Positions 51,040 through 59,917 of a stretch of 64,000 nt of DNA are shown in pieces. Below the pieces are notes generated by a model. That model was not told the DNA's origin. It did not search any database and was given only the letters and a program-made list of their open reading frames with translations. Location of the stretch: contig CANMWQ010000006.1 of NCBI GenBank assembly GCA_947501685.1, positions 124,001 through 188,000 of the forward strand, given 5' to 3'. Each line of letters begins with the position of its first letter. Positions within the stretch are counted from its first letter, which is position 1. The position numbers and the translations under genes were made by a program. This stretch comes from an uncultured Litoreibacter sp. GTDB lineage: Bacteria; Pseudomonadota; Alphaproteobacteria; Rhodobacterales; Rhodobacteraceae.

Positions 51040-52665
51040 ATGGATATCGGAACGATCTCACTGGTCCTGCTGCTGGGCCTTCTGGTGCTGCTTGCCATCG
51101 GCATGCCGCTGGGCTTTGCCTCCGCCATCCTGGCTGTGCTGGTCCTTGTGATGAAGTTTGAGCCGCAGCTGCTTTGGGCGCCCTGGACCTTCGGGGACGG
51201 CATCCTGACAGGGAGGCCGGGGAGCGGACCCCTCAATATCTTATCGCAGAAAATATACGGGCTTTTAACGGACTATGTCCTCATATCGATCCCGCTGTTC
51301 ATCTTCATGGCGGCGCTGCTGGAACGCTCTGGCATCGCCAAGGACATGTATTCGTCGCTTAATATCTGGCTGAACCGTACGCGGGGCGGCATCGCGGTGG
51401 TGACGTCGATTATGGCGGTGATCATGGCGGCGATGTCGGGCATTATCGGTGGCGAGGTGGTTCTGCTGGGCCTGATCGCGCTGCCGCAGATGCTGCGGCT
51501 GGGCTATAACCAGAACCTCGCTATCGGGACGATTTGCGCGTCCGGCTCGCTGGGGACGATGATCCCGCCCTCAATCGTGCTGATCATTTACGGGCTGGTG
51601 ACGGAAACCTCGATCAAGGCGCTGTTCACCGCGTCCTTCCTGCCGGGCTTTATGCTGGCCTCCTTCTTCATCATCTACATCCTTGTGCGCACCCGCCTGC
51701 GCCCCGAGGACGCACCCCTTCCCGACGCCGTTCCGGGAGAGCCCGAGGGCCTTGAGAAATGGATGCTCTTTGGCGGCTTCTTGTCGGTGGTGGTCGTGGG
51801 CGCGTGGAGCTTTTTTGCAGCGCGTGTTTTGTTCTTTGAGTTCTCCGGCCAGAACGCGTCGAACACGGGCGACCCGATCCGGTTTGGGACCATGGATTAC
51901 CTGCCGTGGTTTCTTGGCACCATCGCCGTGGCGCTGTTGCTGATGTTCTTTGTCTTCGGATTGGAGCGGACCAAGAAGGGCTGGGATATGGGCAAGGGGC
52001 TGGTGCCGCCGATCATCATTATCGGCGTGGTGCTGGGCTCCATCTATATGGGCATCACCGGCATCACGGAGGCCGCTGGGATGGGTGCGTTTGCCGTGCT
52101 CGTCATGGCTGCACTCAGGGGTGAGGCGTCTTGGGATCTTCTGTGGGACTCGCTGATGCGGACGCTGAAATCCACCGGCACGATCATCTGGGTGACCATC
52201 GGTGCGGCGGCGCTGGCAGGCGCTTACACCATCGCGGGCGGGCCGGTCTTTGTGGCCGATCTGGTCGTGGGGCTCGACGTGCCGACCATGGGTGTCATTC
52301 TGGTGATGATGGTGATCCTGCTGTTCATGGGTGCCTTCATGGATTGGGTTGGGATTGTGCTGTTGATCATCCCAGTCTTCCTGCCAATTGTCCTGCGCCT
52401 GCCCATCGAGGAGATCGGGGTCTTTGGCCAGCTTGAGGCCAAACATGTGGCGATCTGGTTCGGGGTTGTGTTCTGTATGAACATGCAGGTCAGCTTCCTG
52501 TCGCCGCCCTTTGGCCCTGCGGCCTTTTACCTGAAATCGGTGGCCCCGCCGCATATCTCGCTGACGGATATCTTCAAAGGCTTCCTGCCCTTTATCGCGA
52601 TCCAGCTCTGCGCGCTGTCGGTGCTGCTGATCTGGCCTCCGATTGTCGCGCTTCTTTTGCCGTAA
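51040..52665 (+). CDS. dctM: TRAP transporter large permease (DctM)
   Basis: A 541-residue permease with about twelve or more helices; it moves the substrate by Na+ symport. IGMPLGFASAILAVLV, SGIIGGEVVLLGLIALPQM, GSLGTMIPPSIVLIIYGLVTE and FMGAFMDWVGIVLLIIPVF are the expected motifs. It is longer than the 430-residue standard because of an extra loop-and-helix segment in the middle (about 225-320). It starts one base after the dctQ stop. Confidence 0.92.
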   Translation: MDIGTISLVLLLGLLVLLAIGMPLGFASAILAVLVLVMKFEPQLLWAPWTFGDGILTGRPGSGPLNILSQKIYGLLTDYVLISIPLFIFMAALLERSGIAKDMYSSLNIWLNRTRGGIAVVTSIMAVIMAAMSGIIGGEVVLLGLIALPQMLRLGYNQNLAIGTICASGSLGTMIPPSIVLIIYGLVTETSIKALFTASFLPGFMLASFFIIYILVRTRLRPEDAPLPDAVPGEPEGLEKWMLFGGFLSVVVVGAWSFFAARVLFFEFSGQNASNTGDPIRFGTMDYLPWFLGTIAVALLLMFFVFGLERTKKGWDMGKGLVPPIIIIGVVLGSIYMGITGITEAAGMGAFAVLVMAALRGEASWDLLWDSLMRTLKSTGTIIWVTIGAAALAGAYTIAGGPVFVADLVVGLDVPTMGVILVMMVILLFMGAFMDWVGIVLLIIPVFLPIVLRLPIEEIGVFGQLEAKHVAIWFGVVFCMNMQVSFLSPPFGPAAFYLKSVAPPHISLTDIFKGFLPFIAIQLCALSVLLIWPPIVALLLP

Positions 52666-52713
52666 CAGGGTGCCCGGATGCATCGCTCTCTTTGATTTTG
52701 GTGGAGGCTTGAG

Positions 52714-54219
52714 ATGAAAGACTACATCCGCCTTGATCCCGACGACAATGTCGTCACGGCCACGCGGGCGCTGGAGGTGGGGGTTGAGGTCGCAGATGGC
52801 AAGACCACCACGGCTCTGATTCCGTCGGGCCATAAGGTGGCTATTCGTGCGATCCCCAAGGGCGACCAGATCCGCAAATATGCGCAGATGATTGGGGTGG
52901 CCTCGGACCACATCGCTCCGGGGGAGCATGTGCATGTGCATAATTGCGACTTCGTGGCGACGGATCAGGACTATGAGTTTGGCACTGATATGCGGCCCGT
53001 GGCGGCTGCGTTAGGTGACACATTCATGGGCTACCGGCGCGAGAATGGCGGCGTGGGAACGCGCAACTACATTGCGATTGTGACTTCGGTGAATTGCTCG
53101 GCCACAGCGGCGCGGCGGATTGCGGATCATTTTACGGAGGAGCGGTTGGCCGACTATCCGAATGTCGACGGGGTCTGCGCCTTTGTGCATGGCACAGGCT
53201 GCGGCATGGCCGATAGCGGCGACGGGTTCGAGGCGTTGCAGCGCGTGATGTGGGGCTACGCCAAACACCCCAACCATGCGGGCGTGTTGATGGTGGGTCT
53301 GGGCTGCGAGATGAACCAGATCGACTGGCTGGTGGAGGCTTACGGGCTGAAGATGTCCGAGACGTTTCAGGTGATGAACATTCAGGGCGTGGCCGGGCTA
53401 CAGAAAACCATCGAGATGGGGATTGCCAAAGTCGAGGCGATGCTACCGATTGCCAATGAGGCCCGCCGCGAGGCCTGTCCTGTGTCGGAGCTGAAGGTCG
53501 CGCTGCAATGTGGCGGCTCGGACGCGTGGTCTGGGGTGACGGCCAATCCCGCACTTGGATATGCGTGTGATTTGCTGGCAGCACAAGGCGGCACCGGGGT
53601 GCTGGCGGAGACGCCTGAGATTTACGGCGCGGAGCATTTGCTGACGCGCCGCGCGGTGTCGCCCGCCGTCGGGGAACGGCTGATCGGACTGATTGACTGG
53701 TGGAAGGATTACACGGAACGCAACCGTGGCTCGATGGATAACAACCCCAGCCCCGGCAATAAGAAGGGCGGGCTCACCACGATTTTGGAGAAGTCGCTGG
53801 GGGCCGCAGCCAAGGGGGGGACGTCTCCGCTGACGGGCGTTTACAAATATGCCGAGCCGGTGACGGCCAAAGGGTTCACCTTCATGGACTCGCCCGGATA
53901 CGATCCCGCCAGCGTCACGGGGCAGATCGCAGGGGGCTGTCAGGTGGTGGTGTTCACCACGGGGCGTGGCTCCGCCTTTGGATCGAAACCCGCGCCGACG
54001 ATCAAGGTCGCCACCAACACCGAGATGTATGCGCGCATGACCGATGACATGGATGTTAATGCGGGCGACATGCTGTCAGGGGGCGTGACCTTGGAACAAA
54101 AAGGCCGCGAAATTTATGAACTGATCCTTGCCGTGGCGTCGGGGGAGGTGTCGAAGTCCGAAGCGCAGGGCTTGGGGGATTATGAGTTCGTGCCATGGCA
54201 GATCGGGGCCGTGATGTGA
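52714..54219 (+). CDS. UxaA-family altronate/galactarate dehydratase
   Basis: A 501-residue two-part enzyme: N-terminal SAF domain (about 1-95, with VTATRALEVGVEV and HVHNCDFV) and a C-terminal dehydratase domain with GYRRENGGVGTRNYIAI, HGTGCGMA, GLGCEMNQ and QCGGSDAWSG. It removes water from an acid sugar such as D-altronate, galactarate or a related uronate product. First gene of the tight catabolic operon and likely the entry dehydratase. Cys residues in the C-terminal domain would hold a metal or iron site. Confidence 0.9.
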   Translation: MKDYIRLDPDDNVVTATRALEVGVEVADGKTTTALIPSGHKVAIRAIPKGDQIRKYAQMIGVASDHIAPGEHVHVHNCDFVATDQDYEFGTDMRPVAAALGDTFMGYRRENGGVGTRNYIAIVTSVNCSATAARRIADHFTEERLADYPNVDGVCAFVHGTGCGMADSGDGFEALQRVMWGYAKHPNHAGVLMVGLGCEMNQIDWLVEAYGLKMSETFQVMNIQGVAGLQKTIEMGIAKVEAMLPIANEARREACPVSELKVALQCGGSDAWSGVTANPALGYACDLLAAQGGTGVLAETPEIYGAEHLLTRRAVSPAVGERLIGLIDWWKDYTERNRGSMDNNPSPGNKKGGLTTILEKSLGAAAKGGTSPLTGVYKYAEPVTAKGFTFMDSPGYDPASVTGQIAGGCQVVVFTTGRGSAFGSKPAPTIKVATNTEMYARMTDDMDVNAGDMLSGGVTLEQKGREIYELILAVASGEVSKSEAQGLGDYEFVPWQIGAVM

Positions 54220-55214
54220 GACTGCTGGTCGCGGGCATCGGGCTGATAGGTGCCCGGCATCTGCGCCATGCGTTGGAGATGCCGGAGATTGACGTGGTGG
54301 GCTGCATTGACCCTGCCCTGACGCAAAGCGAGGTCCCACATTTCACGACGATCGCGGATGTGGATGTGGAGGCCGACGGCATCGTCATTGCCACGCCCTC
54401 GCATCTGCATGCCGAACACGCCGAGGCCGCCGCCGCGCGGGGCTGGCATATGTTGATCGAGAAACCTGTGGCCCATTCTGTCGCCGCTGCGGACCGGATT
54501 GTGGATGCGGCCGCGCGGGCAGGGGTTCAGGTTTTGGTGGGGCATCACCGTCGTCATCATGCGCATGTTTCGGCGTTGAAAAAGATGTTGGACAATGGGG
54601 CGGTGGGCGCGCCGGTCTTGGCCTCGTTGATCTGGGCGATGAAGAAGCCGGACGCGTATTTTGCGCAGAATTGGCGGGCGGGGGCGGATGGGTCTCCGGT
54701 GATGATCAACCTTGTCCATGAGGTGGATCTGCTGCGTTTTTTGTTCGGGGATGTGGTCAGCGTGGCCGGGGTCGGCTCGAACGCGCAACGCGGGGCGGCG
54801 CGGGTCGAAAGCGGGGCGGTGGTGCTCGGCTTTGAAGGCGGCATGGCCGCGACGATTGCCTTTGCGGACACGACGCCCAGCCCTTGGGGGTTCGAGGCCG
54901 GGACCGGGGAGAACCCGAACATCGCGACGACGGGCGAGGATTATTTGCGGATCGCGGGCACGCAAGGTGCTGTGAGTTTTCCATCCATGACGCTGTGGAG
55001 CGGGGCGGCGGATTGGTCGCAGGCGCCTGACAGCAAGGTGCAGGATGTGGTGCGCAACGTGCCATTGACCGCGCAACTGGCTCATTTCGTGGATGTGGCC
55101 GCCGGTCGCGCGGCGCCGTTGGTGGACGCTGTCGAGGGGCGCAGGTCGCTGGACGTGACCTTGCAGATCGAGGCGGCCGTGGCGCCGCGGATGAAGGCCT
55201 CGGCATGCGCTTGA
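54216..55214 (+). CDS. Gfo/Idh/MocA-family oxidoreductase, copy 1
   Basis: A 332-residue NAD(P)-dependent enzyme: AGIGLIGARHLRHA cofactor motif, TPSHLHAEHAEAAAARG, catalytic Lys in LIEKPVAHS, and the substrate-site His in NLVHEVDLLRFL. The family oxidises or isomerises inositols, sugars or aminosugars through a 3-keto stage. The GTG start at 54216 overlaps the UxaA stop by four bases. Substrate unknown. Confidence 0.88.
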   Translation: MRLLVAGIGLIGARHLRHALEMPEIDVVGCIDPALTQSEVPHFTTIADVDVEADGIVIATPSHLHAEHAEAAAARGWHMLIEKPVAHSVAAADRIVDAAARAGVQVLVGHHRRHHAHVSALKKMLDNGAVGAPVLASLIWAMKKPDAYFAQNWRAGADGSPVMINLVHEVDLLRFLFGDVVSVAGVGSNAQRGAARVESGAVVLGFEGGMAATIAFADTTPSPWGFEAGTGENPNIATTGEDYLRIAGTQGAVSFPSMTLWSGAADWSQAPDSKVQDVVRNVPLTAQLAHFVDVAAGRAAPLVDAVEGRRSLDVTLQIEAAVAPRMKASACA

Positions 55215-56023
55215 AGGCGGGATTGATCGGGGCGCATATCTCGCGCACCAGATTGCCAGCGGCGTTGCAGATCATGTGCGACGCGCATGATATGACGCTG
55301 GAGTTCGAGCTCATTGATACGGCTGTGCTAAAGGCATTTGACTTTGACGCCACGGTGCATGGGCTGACCAATCGCGGCTGGACCGGGGTGACGGTGACGC
55401 ATCCCTATAAGACGAATGCCGCGCGCTATGCGGAGGATGGGATGCACCCGGATGTGGCGCATCTGGGGGCGTGTAACACGCTGGTCTTTGGCGAATATCT
55501 GATTGGCTACAACACCGATTTCACCGGGTTTTTGGCGGCCTTCGAGGGTGTACAGGATCGCGGCCCGGTGGTGATGGCGGGGGCAGGGGGCGTGGCGCGG
55601 TCTATCGGGGCGGCGCTGGTCAAGCTGGGGGTTAGCGATCTGGCGATCTACGACCCTGACACGCTGCGGGCAAAGGACCTCGCTTTCAGCATCGGCCCAC
55701 CCGCCCGCGCGATCCCTTCTCATGCTTTCGCGGACACCGTGGCCTCTGCCTCTGGGGTGGTCAATGCCAGCCCGTTGGGGATGGCGGAATATCCGGGCTC
55801 TGCGTTTGATGCAGGCCTGTTGGGCGGACAGGTCTGGGCCTTCGACGCGGTCTACACCCCCACGGACACGCTCTTTTTGCAGGACTGCGCCCGCGCCGGG
55901 CTGCATTGCGTGACCGGGTTTGACCTGTTTCGCCATATGGCGGTGCGCAGCTTTGCGGCCTATACTGGGGCCCTGCCTGATCTTGACGTGGTCTGGCCAA
56001 GACTGGAGGCGCTCAGACCATGA
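55205..56023 (+). CDS. AroE-like shikimate/quinate dehydrogenase paralogue
   Basis: A 272-residue dehydrogenase of the shikimate family. Catalytic Lys69 (VTHPYKTN) and Asp105 (NTDFTGF) and the NAD(P) site VVMAGAGGVARSIG are present. Two shikimate-binding signatures differ: the usual Ser-x-Ser near the N-terminus reads HISRTRLP, and the C-terminal GxxMLxxQ reads GFDLFRHM. It thus probably acts on another cyclic polyol acid, not in aromatic amino acid synthesis. It overlaps the previous gene by ten bases. Confidence 0.85.
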   Translation: MRLKAGLIGAHISRTRLPAALQIMCDAHDMTLEFELIDTAVLKAFDFDATVHGLTNRGWTGVTVTHPYKTNAARYAEDGMHPDVAHLGACNTLVFGEYLIGYNTDFTGFLAAFEGVQDRGPVVMAGAGGVARSIGAALVKLGVSDLAIYDPDTLRAKDLAFSIGPPARAIPSHAFADTVASASGVVNASPLGMAEYPGSAFDAGLLGGQVWAFDAVYTPTDTLFLQDCARAGLHCVTGFDLFRHMAVRSFAAYTGALPDLDVVWPRLEALRP

Positions 56024-56910
56024 GCCTTGAAGCCATCACCCCCGCGCAAAAGGCGTTCTATGAGGAGAACGGCTATCTGGTGTTGGAACACCGGATCCCC
56101 GAAGACATTCTCCACAACATCCGCGCTGAGATTGCGAAATTTCATGAGCAGGCGCGCGGGCTGACGGCCTCCACCGAGCAGATTGATCTGGAGGACAGCC
56201 ATAGCAGCGACGCCCCGAGGGTGCGCCGTATCAAGCTGCCGCATACTCATAACGCGGTGATGCGGGAGCTGATGTATTCCGACCATATTCTGGCCCCCGT
56301 CCGTGACCTGATCGGGCCTGCCCTGCGGCTGCACACCTCAAAACTGAACATGAAGATGGGCGGTTACGGCGCGGCGGTGGAGTGGCATCAGGATTTTGCC
56401 TTTTACCCGCATACCAATGACGACGTGCTGGCCGTTGCCGTGATCATCGACGATATGGGGCCGGAAAACGGCCCGCTGATGGTCTTCCCCGGCTCGCATA
56501 AGCATCCGATCAATGACCATCATGTGGACGGGGTGTTTGCAGGCGCAATGGATCTGGCGGCCTGCGGCTATGACATGAAGGACGCGGTGCAGTTGACGGG
56601 GCCTGCGGGGAGTATCTCGATCCATCATGGGCGGATTGTGCATGGCTCGGCCTTGAATGTCAGCGACCGCGACCGGCGGTTGCTGTTTTACGAAATGATG
56701 GCGGCAGATGCGTTTCCGATCATGGGCTCGATGACCAAGTGGAATGGCATCGCGGATTATGACGCACGGCTTCTTTGCGGGGAGCCGGTGCTGGAGCCTC
56801 GGGTGCAGTCATTGGGCGCACGTATCCCTGCGCCGTTACCGACCGAAGAATTCACCATTTACGAGGTGCAAAAGCAGCTCAAGAACCGCAGTTTCGAGGT
56901 GGCCGAATGA
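56020..56910 (+). CDS. PhyH-family Fe(II)/2-oxoglutarate dioxygenase
   Basis: A 296-residue oxygenase. The iron triad is His123, Asp125 (EWHQDFAF) and His208 (GRIVHGS); LMVFPGSHKHP is typical of phytanoyl-CoA hydroxylase-like enzymes. It would hydroxylate a C-H bond, often next to a methyl or amino group, possibly demethylating the substrate. Four-base overlap with its neighbours on both sides puts it in the same operon. Confidence 0.88.
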   Translation: MSLEAITPAQKAFYEENGYLVLEHRIPEDILHNIRAEIAKFHEQARGLTASTEQIDLEDSHSSDAPRVRRIKLPHTHNAVMRELMYSDHILAPVRDLIGPALRLHTSKLNMKMGGYGAAVEWHQDFAFYPHTNDDVLAVAVIIDDMGPENGPLMVFPGSHKHPINDHHVDGVFAGAMDLAACGYDMKDAVQLTGPAGSISIHHGRIVHGSALNVSDRDRRLLFYEMMAADAFPIMGSMTKWNGIADYDARLLCGEPVLEPRVQSLGARIPAPLPTEEFTIYEVQKQLKNRSFEVAE

Positions 56911-58004
56911 AGGTTGGCGTTGTCGGTGCCGGGTTGATGGGGTCGGCGGCTGCAAGGCATTTGGCCAAAGCCGGCCTCGACGTGACGCTGATTGGTCCTG
57001 GGGAACCTGAGAACAAGCGCACGCATCAAGGTACGTTTGGTTCGCATTATGACGAGGGGCGGATCACGCGGCACAATGCGTTGAAGCCGTTCTGGGTGGA
57101 GGTCTCCAAAGCCTCGATTGCGCGCTATAGCGAGATCGAGGCCGAGAGCGGAATATCCTTTTTCACTGAAACCGGCGCGATGATGGTCGGCTCTGACGCG
57201 TGGATGGCGCAGGTGTATGCGGCGGCTGCTCAGCATGGGGTGGAAAGCCATGCGTTGGATGCAGGCGGGCTGGCGCAGACCTTCCCGTTTTTTAGCTTTG
57301 CTCCGGATCACTCCGGCGCTTACGAGCGCCGCCGCGCGGGCCATGTCAGCCCAAGGCGGCTGGTGGCCGCGCAACAGGCGGCGGCCCTGAGGTACGGGGG
57401 CAGGCGGGTTGTGACCGAGGTACAAAATGTGACGGACGGCAGGGTGCAAAGCTCAGACGGGACGCTTAAATTTGACCATGTGCTTGTCGCCGCAGGCGGC
57501 TGGACGGACGCGATTTTGGGCCGCGCGCCGCATTTGGATGTCTACGCCCGCACGGTTGCGTTTTTCGAGTTGAGCGAGGCGGAGGCCGCGCGGTTGAAAT
57601 CCATGCCTTCGCTTGTGTACGAAGCGCTGGAGGACCCCTATCTTTTGCCGCCGATCCGCTATCCTGATGGCAAGATATATATCAAGCTTGGCGGCGATCC
57701 CGAAGATGTTCGCCTTGACGGGCCGGGCGCGGTGGGCGACTGGTTCCGGGCCGGTGGCAACGCGCAGGTGCGCGACCGGCTGGAGGAGATGATCCGCACG
57801 CTGATGCCCTCGCTCAAGATCGACAGCGTCAGCATGGATGCGTGCGTGACCAGCTGGACCGCCGACCGCCTGCCTGAGATCAGGGCGCTGGGCGACCGGC
57901 TTGCCGTATGCACCGGCGGCAATGGCGCGGGCGCGAAATGCAGTGATGAATTGGGCCGCCGGGGGGCGGCTTTGATACTAGAGAAAATTGGAGAGACGGT
58001 ATGA
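56907..58004 (+). CDS. FAD-dependent amine oxidase (monomeric sarcosine oxidase/SolA-like)
   Basis: A 365-residue flavoenzyme: VVGAGLMGSAAARHLAKAG nucleotide motif at the start, AAGGWTDAILG in the middle and VCTGGNGAGAKCSDELG at the C-terminus, where the Cys takes the place of the flavin-linking Cys of monomeric sarcosine oxidase. It would oxidise a secondary amine or a glycine-type nitrogen. The frame is open back to 56775; ATG at 56907 overlaps the dioxygenase stop by four bases. Confidence 0.86.
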   Translation: MKVGVVGAGLMGSAAARHLAKAGLDVTLIGPGEPENKRTHQGTFGSHYDEGRITRHNALKPFWVEVSKASIARYSEIEAESGISFFTETGAMMVGSDAWMAQVYAAAAQHGVESHALDAGGLAQTFPFFSFAPDHSGAYERRRAGHVSPRRLVAAQQAAALRYGGRRVVTEVQNVTDGRVQSSDGTLKFDHVLVAAGGWTDAILGRAPHLDVYARTVAFFELSEAEAARLKSMPSLVYEALEDPYLLPPIRYPDGKIYIKLGGDPEDVRLDGPGAVGDWFRAGGNAQVRDRLEEMIRTLMPSLKIDSVSMDACVTSWTADRLPEIRALGDRLAVCTGGNGAGAKCSDELGRRGAALILEKIGETV

Positions 58005-58882
58005 GTGACATTGGATTTATTGGCCTCGGCCTGATGGGCGACGCTATGGTGCAATGCCTGCAAAAATGCGGCCATGCGCTGACAGTGGTGGCCAACACGT
58101 CGCGCACCAATGTTGAGGCCGCCGTGGCCCGTGGTGCGACGGAGGTCGGTACCGCCCGCGAGGTCGCTGCGGCGTCGGATATCGTGATGCTCTGCATGGG
58201 CACCTCGGCGCAGGTTGAAAGCCGGATGAACGGCCCCGAAGGTGTGATCGCGGGCTTGCGTCCTGGTGCCGTGGTGATCGACTTCGGCACCTCGCTGCCT
58301 GCCTCTACACGTGCGTTGGGCGAGGCTGTGGCTGCTGCCGGTGGGACGTATCTCGACGGGCCTTTGGGGCGCACCCCGGCGCATGCGCTGGACGGCAATC
58401 TGAACATCATGTGCTCGGGCGACAAGGCGGCGTTTGAAAAGATCAAGCCTGTGCTTGCGGACCTTGGCGAGAACGTGTTCCATCTTGGCGCGCTGGGCTC
58501 TGGGCATACGATCAAATTGATCAACAATTTCATGGGCATGACCGTCGCCAATGCCATGGCGGAGGCCTTTGCCATGGCCGATGTGCAAGGCGTTGACCGC
58601 AAGGCGCTTTATGACGTCATGTCAGCGGGGCCGCTACATTCCGGCATGATGGATTTCGTCAAAGGCTACGGCGTGGATGGCGACCCGGCGCAGCTGGCAT
58701 TTGCGATTAAAAACGCGGCCAAGGACGTGGGCTATTACGCGCAAATGGCCAAGGACGCGGATGTTGCGACGATCATGTCGCGCTCGACTTTGGAAGCATT
58801 GGAATCCGCTCGGGACGATGGGCGCGGCGACGACATGGTCAGCCAAATGGTCGACTTCTACGCCGACCGTTTCAAGGGGTAG
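58001..58882 (+). CDS. 3-hydroxyisobutyrate-dehydrogenase-family oxidoreductase
   Basis: A 293-residue beta-hydroxyacid dehydrogenase: FIGLGLMGDAMVQCL, YLDGPLGRTPAHALDG (in place of the usual DAPVSGG) and catalytic Lys in GSGHTIKLINNFM. The PLGRTP variant is found in glyoxylate-succinic semialdehyde and tartronate semialdehyde reductase relatives. Four-base overlap with the flavoenzyme gene. Paralogue of the 46304 gene, different branch. Confidence 0.87.
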   Translation: MSDIGFIGLGLMGDAMVQCLQKCGHALTVVANTSRTNVEAAVARGATEVGTAREVAAASDIVMLCMGTSAQVESRMNGPEGVIAGLRPGAVVIDFGTSLPASTRALGEAVAAAGGTYLDGPLGRTPAHALDGNLNIMCSGDKAAFEKIKPVLADLGENVFHLGALGSGHTIKLINNFMGMTVANAMAEAFAMADVQGVDRKALYDVMSAGPLHSGMMDFVKGYGVDGDPAQLAFAIKNAAKDVGYYAQMAKDADVATIMSRSTLEALESARDDGRGDDMVSQMVDFYADRFKG

Positions 58883-58891
58883 GATCTCCTG

Positions 58892-59917
58892 ATGCTAAAG
58901 GTCGCATTGATCGGCGCGGGCATGGTGGCAGACACCCATGCGCTGGCGTGCCGTGACAGCGATCTCGTGGAGCTGATCGGTGTCTGCGCCCGCTCGGAAG
59001 AGTCGGCGCAGCGCTATGCGGGCGCTTTAGCGCGCGATCACGGGATGCAGGTGCGCGCCTTTGCCGATGTGGCTGAGGTTGCGGCATCTGAGGCCGATTT
59101 TGTCATTCTTGCGACCCCGCCCGACGCGCGTCTTAAGATCGTGGAGATGCTGGCTCAAGCGGGCAAGCCGATCCTGATGGAAAAACCGGTGGAGCGCAGC
59201 CTGAGTGCTGCGCGCAGCGTCGTGCAAATCTGCGAAGGACGGGTGCCGTTGGGCGTCCTGTTTCAGCACCGCGCGGCGCAGGCATCACAGATCATGCGTG
59301 AGAAACTGCCCGAGCTCGGTGCGCTTCATACGGTTGAAATCACCGCCCCCTGGTGGCGCGACCAAGCATATTATGACGAGCCCGGACGGGGCACTTACGC
59401 GCGTGACGGTGGCGGGGTGCTGATGACGCAGGCGATCCATGTCTTGGACCTGGCGCTGTCCTTCACCGGCCCCGTGCGCAGCGTGCAAGCCTTTGCGCGC
59501 ACCTCACTGGCGCACCGGATGGAGGCGGAGGATTTTGTCTCCGCCGGGTTGGAATTTGCAAACGGGGCTGTTGGCTCGCTGGTTGCCAGCACCGCAAGCT
59601 TTCCGGGCAGTTCTGAAAGTATCAAATTGCATGGCGCAAACGCGTCTGCGGAGGTCAGCCGGGGAGAATTGGTCTGGCACAGCCGCGATGGCCGTTCGCA
59701 GACATTTGGGGCCGCAGCCAAGACCGGGTCAGGAGCCAACCCAATGGCGTTCAGCCACGCGTTGCATCAAGGGATCATTGACGATTTCGCCGACGCCATT
59801 CACCAAGATCGCCCGCCTTTGATCACCGGGCAGGAGGCTTTGAACGTCCATGCTTTGATCGATGCGCTAACGAGGTCCTCGCGCGAGAAAAAGCAGATCG
59901 CGTTGGCAGATGTCTAA
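58892..59917 (+). CDS. Gfo/Idh/MocA-family oxidoreductase, copy 2
   Basis: A 341-residue enzyme: LIGAGMVADTHALAC cofactor motif, LATPPDARLKIVEML, catalytic Lys in LMEKPVERS and the site His in MTQAIHVLDLALS. A long inserted segment (ITAPWWRDQAYYDEPGRG) is typical of members acting on inositol- or glucuronate-like substrates. It starts nine bases after the previous stop, the largest gap in this operon, and overlaps the next gene by eight bases. Confidence 0.87.
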   Translation: MLKVALIGAGMVADTHALACRDSDLVELIGVCARSEESAQRYAGALARDHGMQVRAFADVAEVAASEADFVILATPPDARLKIVEMLAQAGKPILMEKPVERSLSAARSVVQICEGRVPLGVLFQHRAAQASQIMREKLPELGALHTVEITAPWWRDQAYYDEPGRGTYARDGGGVLMTQAIHVLDLALSFTGPVRSVQAFARTSLAHRMEAEDFVSAGLEFANGAVGSLVASTASFPGSSESIKLHGANASAEVSRGELVWHSRDGRSQTFGAAAKTGSGANPMAFSHALHQGIIDDFADAIHQDRPPLITGQEALNVHALIDALTRSSREKKQIALADV

